In this document: positions 35,080 to 44,275 of the stretch, one piece after another
How the letters are laid out: each line of letters opens with the position of its first letter
How positions within the stretch are numbered: position 1 is the stretch's first letter
Assembly: GCA_944390285.1 (NCBI GenBank)
Contig: CALXPN010000004.1
Span: forward strand, 62,001-126,000
Reading direction: 5' to 3'
From: an uncultured Clostridia bacterium
GTDB taxonomy: Bacteria; Bacillota; Clostridia; TANB77; CAG-508
DNA length: 64,000 bases
Made by a program: the position numbers and the translations under genes
The notes under the pieces: generated by a model
Database searches by the model: none
Told to the model about the DNA's origin: nothing
The model's input: only the letters and a program-made list of their open reading frames with translations

Positions 35080-36711
35080 TTATATTCTTTTCATTATTTC
35101 ATCTTTTCCTAAAACCTGCAAAATCTCATAAAGATCTGGTGTATTACTTTTACCTGTGATTTTTATTCTTATAACAGTACTTACATCTCCTACATGACCT
35201 TTATATGCATCTGGATTTGCTTTATATTCTTTTACTTCTCTTGCATATCCTAATTCCTCTGATAAATCTTTTATTTTATTAAACCAAGTTTGTTTATCAT
35301 CATTCTCATTATAATAATTTTCAAAATATAATTTTATAATTTTTTCTATTTCTGATTTATCATTTATTTTTTGATATTCAAATTCCTCATTTTTATTAAA
35401 CTTTTCTGGATACATATAATAGATTATATCTTTTACATCAGACCATTTTGCAATATCTTTTCTTGGTTTTACATTTCCTCTTTCTATTCCTAAAACTTTT
35501 AAAGAATATTCTTTATTTTTTAACATTTCTAAAAGTTCAGTATCATATTCTTCTGCCCATTTATATGCTTCTTCATAAACCTCTTCTGCTGAATATCTTG
35601 ATATAACATTTTTAGATACATCAAGCATTTTTACCATATCAAACAAAGCACCACTTACACCCATTTTCTTTAAATCAAAATCAAAATCATACATTGATTT
35701 TTCTGGATTTTGTTTTCTCCAAATTTCAAAATTAGAATTTGCTATATTCATTAAATATTCTAGAACAGCTTGTTTTGGAATACCTTCTTCTTTATAATAA
35801 CTTACTGCAGCTTCTGGATCTTTTCTTTTACTTAATTTACGTTTAGAACCACCTTCTTGTTTCATAAGTGCTGCTGTATGTGCATATTTAGGAGCTTTAA
35901 ATCCTAAAACATAAAATAATTGTAAATGAAGTGGAATTGATGCAACCCATTCATCTCCTCTAGTAACTAATGTTGTTCCCATTAAATGATCATCTATCGC
36001 ATGTGCGAAATGATATGTTGGAAGTCCATCTGATTTTATTATTACTATATCTTGGTCATTCTCTGGAAACTCTATACTACCTTTAATAACATCTTTATGT
36101 CTTATTTTTTTATCTGGATTTCCTGGAGATTTAAATCTTATAATATATGGATCTCCATTTTTTATTTTTTCTATTGCCATATCCACTGGCATATTTCTAC
36201 ATTTTGTCCATCTTCCATAATATCCTGTTCTTTCTTTTGCTTTTTCTTGATTTTCTCTAATCTTGTCTAAATCTTCTGCTGAACAAAAACATGGATATGC
36301 ATTTCCTTCTTCTAGTAATTTTTTTGCATAAGATTGATAAATATCTTTTCTCTTACTTTGCATATATGGTCCATAATTTCCATTATCTGTTCCATCTAAA
36401 TTTATTGTTTCATCTGGATATACATCATAATCTTTTAAAGATTGTAAAATTTGTATAGAAGCATTTTCTATTTCTCTTTTTTGATCTGTATCTTCTATTC
36501 TAACATAAAATACTCCATTTGTTTGTTTTGCTAATTTTTTTGCTATTAAACTTTGATATATTCCACCAATATGAACAAAGCCAGTAGGACTTGGTGCATA
36601 TCTCATAACTTGTGCTCCTTCTGGTAATTCTCTTTTAGGATATTTTTCTTCATAATATTTATAACCTTTAACATTTGGAAATATTAAATTTGCTAAATCT
36701 TTATTATCCAT
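35080..36711 (-). CDS. gltX: Glutamyl-tRNA synthetase
   Basis: 543 residues. Class I motifs are clear: APSPTGFVHIGG (HIGH-type, about 45-56) and KRKLSKRKDPEA (KMSKS-type). A CFCSAEDLDKIRE segment follows the first part of the Rossmann fold. The anticodon-binding C-terminal half is present but somewhat diverged. It charges tRNA-Glu and, in most Firmicutes, also mischarges tRNA-Gln for GatCAB. It stands alone with its own terminator. Confidence 0.95.
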   Translation of the reverse strand: MDNKDLANLIFPNVKGYKYYEEKYPKRELPEGAQVMRYAPSPTGFVHIGGIYQSLIAKKLAKQTNGVFYVRIEDTDQKREIENASIQILQSLKDYDVYPDETINLDGTDNGNYGPYMQSKRKDIYQSYAKKLLEEGNAYPCFCSAEDLDKIRENQEKAKERTGYYGRWTKCRNMPVDMAIEKIKNGDPYIIRFKSPGNPDKKIRHKDVIKGSIEFPENDQDIVIIKSDGLPTYHFAHAIDDHLMGTTLVTRGDEWVASIPLHLQLFYVLGFKAPKYAHTAALMKQEGGSKRKLSKRKDPEAAVSYYKEEGIPKQAVLEYLMNIANSNFEIWRKQNPEKSMYDFDFDLKKMGVSGALFDMVKMLDVSKNVISRYSAEEVYEEAYKWAEEYDTELLEMLKNKEYSLKVLGIERGNVKPRKDIAKWSDVKDIIYYMYPEKFNKNEEFEYQKINDKSEIEKIIKLYFENYYNENDDKQTWFNKIKDLSEELGYAREVKEYKANPDAYKGHVGDVSTVIRIKITGKSNTPDLYEILQVLGKDEIMKRI

Positions 36712-36837
36712 AATTATATAATTATTCCTTTCTAAAATAATTTTTATACTTTATATACTATATCATAATTATACTAATATTTTCAAGTTTTTAAAAATAA
36801 AGTTATTAAAATTAATTATTTATTTTTATAAAAGTAA

Positions 36838-36870
36838 AAAGGCAGTATAGCTTGCGCTATAACTGCCCCT
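36838..36870 (-). terminator. Terminator of the 36873 cassette
   Basis: A GGGGCAGTTATAGC and GCTATACTGCC hairpin in minus-strand sense, directly after the stop codon, with a following T run. Confidence 0.75.
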
Positions 36871-36872
36871 TT

Positions 36873-37595
36873 TTAAACTAAGCCCCAGCATGGGACAACT
36901 GGAATACATTTGAATGCTAGAATCATAAGTAGTGTAACCCAGATAGGGATAGCCATACATATGATTATAACAATCTGTTCCATGATAAGATTCAATCTGT
37001 CATCTAATCTTTCATGGTTTTCAAATACCACTATTTCCTCTACCCTCTCTAGAATATCCATTACAAAAATGGTGCCTTTCCGAGGTGAGAAGAAATAGTT
37101 CTTCCTTGCCCATGAATTAAAGCAAAGCATCCAAATAATACAAGCTACAATAGAAAAAACAATGTCTACTGTAAGCTGATCCATTTGGATTGCTCTTCCA
37201 TACTCAATTGCTTGAGAGCTTTCCCATTTATAGGACTTTACAATATATGCAATTACTCCTACAAAAGGGCATATAGCCCACATTAAGCTTTTGAGTATTC
37301 TCCGGAGCTTTATCCTTGTTTTTTTTGTTATCAGTCTCCAGACCTCAAGAAGAGTTATCCAGATCCCGATAGTTTCTCTCGCAATTAATATGATTCCAAG
37401 GCCAATCATATTAAAAAATAGCGAGATGAAAAATGCCGCTACCGCATGTAATACTAATCTTACACACGGTATCATGAGCCATCCTGAAGCTCCTCCATAT
37501 GCCCCTGCACACATAAATAAAGCGCCAAGGATAAAAAAAGTTTCTGTTGGATTTGCTTTAAGATAACTCACGATCTCCTTAATTGTTTTTTTCAT
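36873..37595 (-). CDS. Polytopic membrane protein, likely transferred cassette
   Basis: About 240 residues with four to five hydrophobic segments, of which a GALFMCAGAYGG stretch is the first. No family is recognised. I place the start at ATG 37595, seven bases after GAGGGG. An ATG 30 bases upstream lacks a ribosome site. G+C is higher than in the neighbours. Two in-frame CGG codons are read as Arg with no frame break, in KLRRIL and in FSPRKG. The second is the same hexamer CCT CGG (followed by AAA) found at the spoVAD break. If the host shifts at CCT CGG, this protein would be cut short seven codons later. Confidence 0.65.
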   Translation of the reverse strand: MKKTIKEIVSYLKANPTETFFILGALFMCAGAYGGASGWLMIPCVRLVLHAVAAFFISLFFNMIGLGIILIARETIGIWITLLEVWRLITKKTRIKLRRILKSLMWAICPFVGVIAYIVKSYKWESSQAIEYGRAIQMDQLTVDIVFSIVACIIWMLCFNSWARKNYFFSPRKGTIFVMDILERVEEIVVFENHERLDDRLNLIMEQIVIIICMAIPIWVTLLMILAFKCIPVVPCWGLV

Positions 37596-37647
37596 ACTGT
37601 CCCCTCTCTCTTTCGACTTTTTCAAATTGCTACATGTATTTATTATA

Positions 37648-38343
37648 TCATAAATTTACATAATTTTCAATTTTGCTTAATTCTTCAAAAATATTATTAA
37701 AATCTCTTAAAATTATGTAATCTTTTACATCACATATTTTTTTATCTCTTCTTCCATCAAAATCAAATAAAATAGATTTCATATTTACTTTATTTGCAAC
37801 TAAAATATCTCTTGATTTATCATCACCAATCATTATACATTCATTTGGCTTAGCATTTAGTTCATTTAAAATTTTTTCTAGTGATTTTTTAAATGGTTTA
37901 CTTCCATATTTATCTGCACCAAAAACTTTTTTAAAATATTTTAAATATCCAATATTTTTTAATCTTTCCTCTTGAGCTATTGTAAAATAATTTGTATAAA
38001 CATACAAATTATACTTTGAAGCTAATTTTTCTATTATTTCTTTTTGTATCAAAATTTCTTTTGTCCAATATTTTCCAGCAACCTTCAATAGTTCATCTAT
38101 TAACTTTATTTCATACTTGGTTTCTAATTTTTTATTTATAAAATCTAACATATCTTTTTTATTATAATACATATTTTGTTCTGTAAGAGATTTATCATAT
38201 TCATCAATTACCACATATATTTTATAATATTTTTCTTCATTATATCCACAGTTTTTCAATGCTTCTTTATAAGTTTGGCTATCTTTTTTATCATCATCTT
38301 TTATAATTGTATTATCTAAATCAAATATTAAATTTTTTATCAT
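37648..38343 (-). CDS. HAD-superfamily hydrolase
   Basis: 231 residues. Motif I FDLDNTI (about 6-12) with the nucleophile Asp, motif II VYTN, motif III Lys region (YGSKPFKKS) and motif IV MIGDDKSRD are all visible, with a helical C1 cap. It is probably a small-molecule phosphatase of the YjjG/pyrimidine-5'-nucleotidase type. The substrate is not determinable. The -35 of the next cassette overlaps its 3' end. Confidence 0.88.
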   Translation of the reverse strand: MIKNLIFDLDNTIIKDDDKKDSQTYKEALKNCGYNEEKYYKIYVVIDEYDKSLTEQNMYYNKKDMLDFINKKLETKYEIKLIDELLKVAGKYWTKEILIQKEIIEKLASKYNLYVYTNYFTIAQEERLKNIGYLKYFKKVFGADKYGSKPFKKSLEKILNELNAKPNECIMIGDDKSRDILVANKVNMKSILFDFDGRRDKKICDVKDYIILRDFNNIFEELSKIENYVNL

Positions 38344-38374
38344 ACAATCCTCCTATTTTTTTCTATTAAAATAA

Positions 38375-38408
38375 GTAATACCAAGGTAGTTAATTCCTTG
38401 GTATTACT
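38375..38408 (-). terminator. Terminator of the RNase J gene
   Basis: GTAATACCAAGG and CCTTGGTATTAC are perfect 12-base arms, with T-rich sequence beyond. Confidence 0.85.
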
Positions 38409-38416
38409 ATATTTTA

Positions 38417-40468
38417 TTAAACTTCCATAATAATTGGTAAAATCATCGGATTTCTTTTTGTTTTTTGGAAAATATAGTCTTTTAAAGAATCTCTAATTGT
38501 TGATTTTATAGTAGTCCAATCTGTTATGTGATTTTCTTCACATCTCATTAATTCAACTTCTATTAAGCTTTTTACTTCTTCCATTAAATTTTCAGATTCT
38601 CTTACATAAACAAAACCTCTTGAAATTACATCTGGACCTGCAACAACATTTCCTTTATGATCCATTGTTAGAACTGCTATAATTAATCCATCTTGTGATA
38701 AATGTTGTCTATCTCTTAAAACTATATTACCTACATCTCCAACACCTAATCCATCAACAAAAACTTTACCTACTTGAACAGAACCTGTTAATTTTGCTTC
38801 GTTTTCATTTAACTCTAATACTCTGCCATTTTTTAATAAAATAATATTTTCTTCAGGAATTCCCATAAGTTCTGCTGTATGTTTGTGTGCAATCAATTGT
38901 CTATATTCACCATGAACTGGTATGAAAAATTTTGGTCTTACCAAAGATAACATTAATTTTTGCTCCTCTTGGCAAGCATGTCCTGAAACATGAACATCTG
39001 CCAAAGCACTATATACTACCTCTGCACCAATTTTCATTAAATCATCAATTACTTTTGATACAAATTTTTCATTACCTGGAATAGGGGTAGCAGAAATTAT
39101 AACTAAATCATTTGAATTTATATTAACTTTTCTATGCTCACCATTTGCCATACGAGTTAAAGCAGACATTGGCTCTCCCTGGCTTCCTGTAGTGATTATA
39201 ACTAATTGGTCATCTGTATAATTTTTTATCATATCTACATCTATAAAAACATTTTTTGGAGCTTTTACATATCCAAGTTCTACAGAAGTAGTTATCATAT
39301 TTATCATACTTCTTCCACATACAGCGATTTTTCTATTATTAGCAACTGCAGAATTTACTATTTGTTGAATTCTATGCATATTTGAAGCAAAAGTTGCTAT
39401 TACTATTCTTTTCTTACAATTTAAAAATAGTTTATCAAAAACTTCTCCAACAGTACTTTCAGACATTGTGTAACCTTTTCTTTCTGAGTTAGTACTATCT
39501 GAAAGTAAAGCTAAAACACCTTTATTTCCAAGCTCTGCTAAACGACCTAAATCAATTTTTTGGTCATCTATTGGAGTATAATCTATTTTAAAATCTCCTG
39601 TGTGTACTATTGTTCCAACTGGTGTATGAATTGCAAGTGCAACAGCATCAGGTATACTATGACAGCTTCTTATAAATTCTACTTTCATTTTACCAAGTGT
39701 TACTGTTTCACCTTGTTTTACTACATTTAATTTTGCTGTTTTTAATAACTTATGTTCTTCAAGTTTATTTGCAATTAATCCAATTGTTAATTTTGTTGCA
39801 TAAATTGGTATATTTATTTTTTTCAACAAGTATGCTATTGAACCAATATGATCTTCATGACCATGTGTTATAACAAGTCCTCTTATTTTATCTTTATTTT
39901 TTTCTAAATAAGTAAAATCTGGAATTACTAAATCTATACCAAGCATATCTTCTTCTGGAAATGCAACACCACAATCTACTAATACTATATCATTTCCATA
40001 TTCAAATACAGTAATATTTTTTCCGATTTCTTCTATACCACCTAATGGTATTATTTTTAAATTTTCTGGTTTGAATCTAAAGCCTTCTTTTAGAGCTGTT
40101 ATCTCCTCTTTTTTTACAAGACTTTTTTGTTTATTCTTTTTTATTACAGGCATTTTTTCTTCTTGTCTTAATAATGCATTTTTTCTAATTGGTGCTCCTA
40201 TATATTCATCTTTATTTTCATTGTTTTGTACTTTTACAGATTTTTTTACTTTAGATTTTCCTCCTATTTTTTGAGTTTTAGCAATCTTATTTAGATTATT
40301 AATAGAATTCTTTCCTTTTTTTACTGCTTTTTCTAGCTTTTTATTTTGATTATTTTTCTTTGTTTTGTTTATTGTTTTCTTTTTTGATTTTATAATTTTT
40401 GAATCTTGTTTTATTTGATTAGCCTTTTTTTCTTTTGCAATATTATTTTCCTCCATTTTTATTTGCAT
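38417..40468 (-). CDS. rnj: Ribonuclease J with Lys-rich N-terminal extension
   Basis: 683 residues. A Lys/Asn-rich basic extension of about 130 residues precedes the beta-lactamase core (LKIIPLGGIEEIGKN). The core has THGHEDHIG metal motif 2, the later SDSTNSERKG and GHACQEEQ blocks, and the C-terminal domain. It is a 5'-3' exo- and endoribonuclease central to mRNA decay and 16S maturation. The extension makes it about 125 residues longer than Bacillus RNase J1. ATG 40468 has no near ribosome site. An in-frame ATT 18 bases upstream sits 8 bases after GGAGAG and may be the true start. Confidence 0.93.
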   Translation of the reverse strand: MQIKMEENNIAKEKKANQIKQDSKIIKSKKKTINKTKKNNQNKKLEKAVKKGKNSINNLNKIAKTQKIGGKSKVKKSVKVQNNENKDEYIGAPIRKNALLRQEEKMPVIKKNKQKSLVKKEEITALKEGFRFKPENLKIIPLGGIEEIGKNITVFEYGNDIVLVDCGVAFPEEDMLGIDLVIPDFTYLEKNKDKIRGLVITHGHEDHIGSIAYLLKKINIPIYATKLTIGLIANKLEEHKLLKTAKLNVVKQGETVTLGKMKVEFIRSCHSIPDAVALAIHTPVGTIVHTGDFKIDYTPIDDQKIDLGRLAELGNKGVLALLSDSTNSERKGYTMSESTVGEVFDKLFLNCKKRIVIATFASNMHRIQQIVNSAVANNRKIAVCGRSMINMITTSVELGYVKAPKNVFIDVDMIKNYTDDQLVIITTGSQGEPMSALTRMANGEHRKVNINSNDLVIISATPIPGNEKFVSKVIDDLMKIGAEVVYSALADVHVSGHACQEEQKLMLSLVRPKFFIPVHGEYRQLIAHKHTAELMGIPEENIILLKNGRVLELNENEAKLTGSVQVGKVFVDGLGVGDVGNIVLRDRQHLSQDGLIIAVLTMDHKGNVVAGPDVISRGFVYVRESENLMEEVKSLIEVELMRCEENHITDWTTIKSTIRDSLKDYIFQKTKRNPMILPIIMEV

Positions 40469-40917
40469 ATTAATTTTAAAACTAATATACTTCTCTCCTT
40501 TCCTTTTAATTTCCGTATCTATTTAATTTATATTTTAAGTTTATATTTCAAGGCATTTTTATATAATATTTTACCAATAAATTTTTTTCATATACAAAAA
40601 TAGCCTACTATATAATAAAGTAGACTCATAGAAAATATTTTACACACCTTTTTACAATTCATAAAAACATAAGTTTAAAAAAACTTATGCATTATTTCTA
40701 TATTTTTTAATATTTATACACGCACACCTAAAATTAAACAAAAACAAAATTTGTTTTCATTTTTAATTAAAAAATATATTTAATTTTCCGCACATTTTTT
40801 ACTTTAATATTTTCCGAACTACTTAATTTAAACTTTTATTTTTTATAAATCTCATTAATACTGCTATATATTATAATATTTATACTCAAAAATGTCAAGT
40901 TCTCTAAAAAGGAAAAA
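40469..40917. other. Long AT-rich intergenic gap with no gene
   Basis: About 450 bases between the RNase J start and the terminator of the 41000 cassette. It holds the RNase J leader and a small TAGCCTACT/AGTAGACT inverted repeat near 40606. Short frames here are AT-run artefacts. I see no RNA gene. Confidence 0.6.
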
Positions 40918-40942
40918 GCCCCGCTGTCATCAGCAGGGCACC
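40915..40942 (-). terminator. Terminator of the 41000 cassette
   Basis: A G+C-rich hairpin with CCCCGCTG and CAGCAGGG arms and a TCAT loop, followed by T-rich sequence on the minus strand. Confidence 0.75.
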
Positions 40943-40999
40943 CAAATAAGACGACTTTAAACTTGCTATTATGTCATCTTTTCAGGATTTTCCCGAGGT

Positions 41000-41287
41000 T
41001 CACTCTTCCAAGAGAATTACTCTCTGCATTTTCACTCCATTTCCAGAGAGTTTTTCCTTGGTCATTTTCCGTACAGATTCGAGAAGGTCTTCAAAGACTC
41101 CTTCATGTCCCAAAACCTCTGAAACAATATAGTAACCGTTATCGCGCTCGATACCAATTACTCTTTTTTCAGAAGTTTTGTTAAGGTCTTTCACTCGCTT
41201 TTGAAAGTCCTTTTTGTCATTTGGGGACAGAAATAAAACTTTGAAATTTCTCCCCTCTGTCCGATTTGTCCGTGCGTCGTTGTTCAT
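41000..41287 (-). CDS. Orphan 95-residue protein, foreign cassette (related to 41445)
   Basis: 95 residues with an alpha/beta pattern: FKVLFLSPNDKKDFQKRVKD, then VIGIERDNGYYIVSEVL. The middle part resembles the neighbour at 41445 (DFRKKIRQFN, then VFVIEKPNGVFELQKWL), so the two are probably paralogs. No named family is recognised. It has three in-frame CGG codons read as Arg, a perfect AAGGAGGT ribosome site, a consensus promoter and its own terminator. Base composition is much higher in G+C than that of native genes. It is a likely transferred cassette. Confidence 0.6.
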   Translation of the reverse strand: MNNDARTNRTEGRNFKVLFLSPNDKKDFQKRVKDLNKTSEKRVIGIERDNGYYIVSEVLGHEGVFEDLLESVRKMTKEKLSGNGVKMQRVILLEE

Positions 41288-41327
41288 TTTAGAACCTCCT
41301 TATTGTAATAAATTTTCTGTAATATTT

Positions 41328-41357
41328 ATTATAACACTTTTAAAGCCTATTTGTCAA
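41328..41357 (-). promoter_or_regulatory. Promoter of the 41000 cassette
   Basis: TTGACA (41352-41357) and TATAAT (41328-41333) on the minus strand, 18-base spacer. The T run of the upstream gene's terminator abuts this -35. Confidence 0.8.
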
Positions 41358-41390
41358 AAAAAGAACCCTTTGCTAAAAGCAAAGGGACAG
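41358..41390 (-). terminator. Terminator of the 41445 cassette
   Basis: CCCTTTGCT and AGCAAAGGG arms with a three-base loop, then TTCTTTTTTT on the minus strand running straight into the next promoter. Confidence 0.85.
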
Positions 41391-41444
41391 AAAATACTCC
41401 AAATAAAAATGCTTATTCTTGTTTTTTTTCTGTTTTTTCACACT

Positions 41445-41855
41445 TTATGCAGTTTCCTTGTTGGGAAATTGTGTGACTTTCGGTGAGTTATCAGCAGTAA
41501 CCTCTTCAGAATTAGGCTTAAGCTTATTTGCTACTTCTCTAAATTGCTTTTCGCAATCAAATTCCTTTAAAGCACAAACAACTTTATTCTTCAATTCTGA
41601 ACTACAATACTCCTGGAACAAACTATTCCATAGAGCATCGCATTCTTCAGACTCAGAAGTTTTTCCTAATACTGAGTATACTTTTAAATACGTGCTTAGT
41701 CCTTCTGAATCTGGCAACCATTTCTGGAGTTCAAAAACTCCGTTCGGCTTTTCAATAACAAACACTTTATATGTCTTGCTATTAAATTGCCTTATCTTCT
41801 TCCGAAAATCACTTTCCATTTCCTTATCAAAAAATTTCAAGAAAAACGTTGCCAT
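41445..41855 (-). CDS. Orphan 136-residue protein, foreign cassette (related to 41000)
   Basis: 136 residues. The N-terminal 60 residues (MATFFLKFFDKEMESDFRKK, then VFVIEKPNGVFELQKWL) share length, hydrophobic pattern and several identities with the downstream orphan at 41000. A helical C-terminal half with two cysteines and an acidic, Pro-containing tail follows. No family is recognised. It has one in-frame CGG (DFRKK) read as Arg. It has AGGAGGT, a TTGACA-17-TATAAT promoter (41894-41922) and a terminator of its own. Composition is unlike the host genes. Confidence 0.6.
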   Translation of the reverse strand: MATFFLKFFDKEMESDFRKKIRQFNSKTYKVFVIEKPNGVFELQKWLPDSEGLSTYLKVYSVLGKTSESEECDALWNSLFQEYCSSELKNKVVCALKEFDCEKQFREVANKLKPNSEEVTADNSPKVTQFPNKETA

Positions 41856-41893
41856 GTGTGTACCTCCTGTCTAATTTTTTTTGGCTATCTTTA

Positions 41894-41922
41894 ATTATAC
41901 CATAAGCAACACTTTATGTCAA
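41894..41922 (-). promoter_or_regulatory. Promoter of the 41445 cassette
   Basis: TTGACA (41917-41922) and TATAAT (41894-41899) on the minus strand, exactly 17 bases apart. Confidence 0.85.
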
Positions 41923-41931
41923 TTTGTAAAA

Positions 41932-41978
41932 AGCACACCCCCTTCTCTTAAAAAGAGTTGGAGTTTGTGCTCTTTCAA
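41932..41978 (-). terminator. Terminator after the ROK kinase gene
   Basis: Nested arms AAAGCACA/TGTGCT and CTCTT/AAGAG between the ROK kinase and the promoter of the 41445 cassette. Confidence 0.6.
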
Positions 41979-42016
41979 AATTATTTTGTAGGTTACAGCT
42001 CTTTTGGAAACAATTT

Positions 42017-42922
42017 CTAATTTTCTATAGTTGCACCTATTATTCCAGCATCATTTTTAAAATATGCTGTTACTATATTTTGTTTTTCTTTATTAAAAGT
42101 AGTATTTGGTTTATTTATTTCTTCTATTAATTTATTTAAAACAGGATGACCTTCATAATACGAAAAACTTCCACCAAAACAAATAACTTCTGGTTCAAAA
42201 ATATCTATTAAATTACATATTCCTATTTTTAAATAATCAATAAATTCATTTATATCATCTTGAACTTCATCATGATATTTTACCATTATTTCTTCTCTTA
42301 AATATTGCCCAGATATATCTGTTCCATCTATTCCAAGTGTATCTGTAATTTTTGTTTTTAAAGCCTTTATAGAACAATATCTTTCAAAACAACCTTTTTT
42401 TCCACATGTGCATTTTATTCCATCTTTTACAAGTGTCATATGACCAAATTCAAATCCAGAATGTTTTTTAGGTTCTAATAATTTTCCGCCTAAAAATACT
42501 GCTCCACCTATTCCTGTTCCTATATTTACAAATAAACAATCATCATAATTTTTCATTGCTCCATATGCTTTTTCTACTAAAGCAGCACATTTGCCATCAT
42601 TTCTTATTTTAACAAATAACTTGTATTTTTCTTCTAATCTTGATTTTAAATCAAAATCTTTTATTCCCAAATTCCATGAAGTAATTTTTCCATTTGTGAC
42701 TGTCCCTGGCGAAGCAACTCCAATTTTTTCTATATGCTTAATATCAATATTATTTTCTATTAATAATTTATTAATTAGTTCATCAATATTTCTTAATATT
42801 GCATTCTCCATATCTTTTCTATCTTCTGTAACAAAAAATTTATCAACAGTAGCTTTTAATTCATATCCTTCTATTAGTCCTATTCCAATATGACTTCCAC
42901 CTAAATCTATTCCTATTTTCAT
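42017..42922 (-). CDS. ROK-family sugar kinase, probably glucokinase
   Basis: About 301 residues from ATG 42922 (MKIGIDLGGSHIGIG), just after GGAGG. The frame is open 36 bases further upstream but without a ribosome site. ATP-binding DLGGSHIG, the FVNIGTGIGG phosphate motif, and the ROK zinc motif CTCGKKGCFERYCS (His plus three Cys) are visible. It likely phosphorylates glucose in the cytoplasm. Its start region overlaps the 3' end of the PilC-like gene's frame, so it may be co-transcribed with the pilus cluster. Confidence 0.88.
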   Translation of the reverse strand: MKIGIDLGGSHIGIGLIEGYELKATVDKFFVTEDRKDMENAILRNIDELINKLLIENNIDIKHIEKIGVASPGTVTNGKITSWNLGIKDFDLKSRLEEKYKLFVKIRNDGKCAALVEKAYGAMKNYDDCLFVNIGTGIGGAVFLGGKLLEPKKHSGFEFGHMTLVKDGIKCTCGKKGCFERYCSIKALKTKITDTLGIDGTDISGQYLREEIMVKYHDEVQDDINEFIDYLKIGICNLIDIFEPEVICFGGSFSYYEGHPVLNKLIEEINKPNTTFNKEKQNIVTAYFKNDAGIIGATIEN

Positions 42923-42938
42923 TTGTACCTCCTTATAT

Positions 42939-44243
42939 TTATATAAACAATAATTCACTAAAATATATTTGTAAAAATGGTATTAAAAAAACAATTGAAA
43001 ACAATAATATTAATATTCCTATTATAATGTAAGATATTTCTGGTAACCTTGTAAGAAGTTTTTCTGTTTCATCTTTAATCTCGTTATTTATAAATTCTAA
43101 TGCATTTTCTAACATATCTAAAGATTTTTTAGAATTTGCTTTTCTTATTATTTCTATAATAACAGGTGATAAATTCTTTTCATTTTCAAAGGCAGAAATC
43201 CATGACTTGCCAGTATATATATTACTTATAGCTTCTTCTATTTTTCCTAACATATATGTATTATTTGTAACTGTTTTTGTAATCTCTAATGCATCTTGAA
43301 TTCTCATTTTAGATTTTAAATTTATAAATAAACTATTTATTATTCTTGAAAAATCTAATAAGAATTTAAGTTTTCCAAATATTAAATTATTATATTTAAA
43401 ATAATCTAATTTGTATTTTCCTTTTTCAGTATTTATATAATTTATAAATACTGTAATTATTACAAAAATCAAGGCAATCAATAAGTACCAGTATTTTATA
43501 ATTTTTCTTACTATTTCTGAGACAATCAGTGTAATTTTAGGAAGTTTATTAATTTTTCCACTCGCTTCTAAAATTTCTTGAAATCCTGGAATTACTATAA
43601 ATACAGAAATAATCGTTAGTAACATTATACCTATAAAAACAGCTATACTTGGAATTAAATTTTCTGTTATTTTAGATTTAATTTTTTCTTCATCTTCTAA
43701 ATATGTAATAGCATGTTTCAAATATTCCTTTAAATTACCTGTTAGTTCACCTGTTTTAATAAAATTTATATAAACAGGAGGAAATATATTTGTATATTGA
43801 TTCATTGTTTTATATATTCTTTTTCCAGATTTTAATTCTTTTAAAATTTTATTTAAAATCTGTTTAAAATATGTATTTTCAGTATTTTCTATTAATACTG
43901 AAATAGCTTTAGTATTATTAAAATTTAGATTTTTTAATAAATAAAATTCTTCTGTAAATTTTTTAAGTTCTCGAATATCTACTTTATTAAAAAATTGTAT
44001 TTTAGTATTAAAATTTAAATTTATGTTTTTCTTTTTACTAGAATGTATTAAAGATGTAAGTTTTTTTTGCTTTTTTATGTTTTTATCATAATCTCTTTTT
44101 AAACTAAATTTTTTTTCTACACTTACTGGAGTCATTCCATTTCTTTTTAGTTTTTTTAAACAACTAATTTTATCTTTTTCTTGCATTTTTATTTTAGTTA
44201 TTTGTCCTTGTGGTGTTATTACTTTACATACAAAATTATACAT
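42939..44243 (-). CDS. Type IV pilus/type II secretion inner-membrane platform protein (PilC/GspF-like)
   Basis: About 434 residues from ATG 44243, eight bases after AAGGAGG. A basic N-terminal segment is followed by two T2SSF domains: helices with ELKKFTEEFYLLKNLN and a GELTGNLKEYL-like motif at about 165-175, a TM near 205-228, then a second copy with TMs near 260-280 and 400-430. PilC anchors the pilus motor in the membrane. It is the most downstream gene of the pilus cluster, and no PilB or PilT ATPase is visible in the window. Confidence 0.85.
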   Translation of the reverse strand: MYNFVCKVITPQGQITKIKMQEKDKISCLKKLKRNGMTPVSVEKKFSLKRDYDKNIKKQKKLTSLIHSSKKKNINLNFNTKIQFFNKVDIRELKKFTEEFYLLKNLNFNNTKAISVLIENTENTYFKQILNKILKELKSGKRIYKTMNQYTNIFPPVYINFIKTGELTGNLKEYLKHAITYLEDEEKIKSKITENLIPSIAVFIGIMLLTIISVFIVIPGFQEILEASGKINKLPKITLIVSEIVRKIIKYWYLLIALIFVIITVFINYINTEKGKYKLDYFKYNNLIFGKLKFLLDFSRIINSLFINLKSKMRIQDALEITKTVTNNTYMLGKIEEAISNIYTGKSWISAFENEKNLSPVIIEIIRKANSKKSLDMLENALEFINNEIKDETEKLLTRLPEISYIIIGILILLFSIVFLIPFLQIYFSELLFI

Positions 44244-44275
44244 ATTTCCTCCTTTCCTCATATTTTTTTATTTCA

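Noticed and set aside
40406..40603. Plus-strand Phe/Leu-rich frame upstream of RNase J
   Set aside because: AT-run artefact, partly antisense to the RNase J start, no ribosome site.
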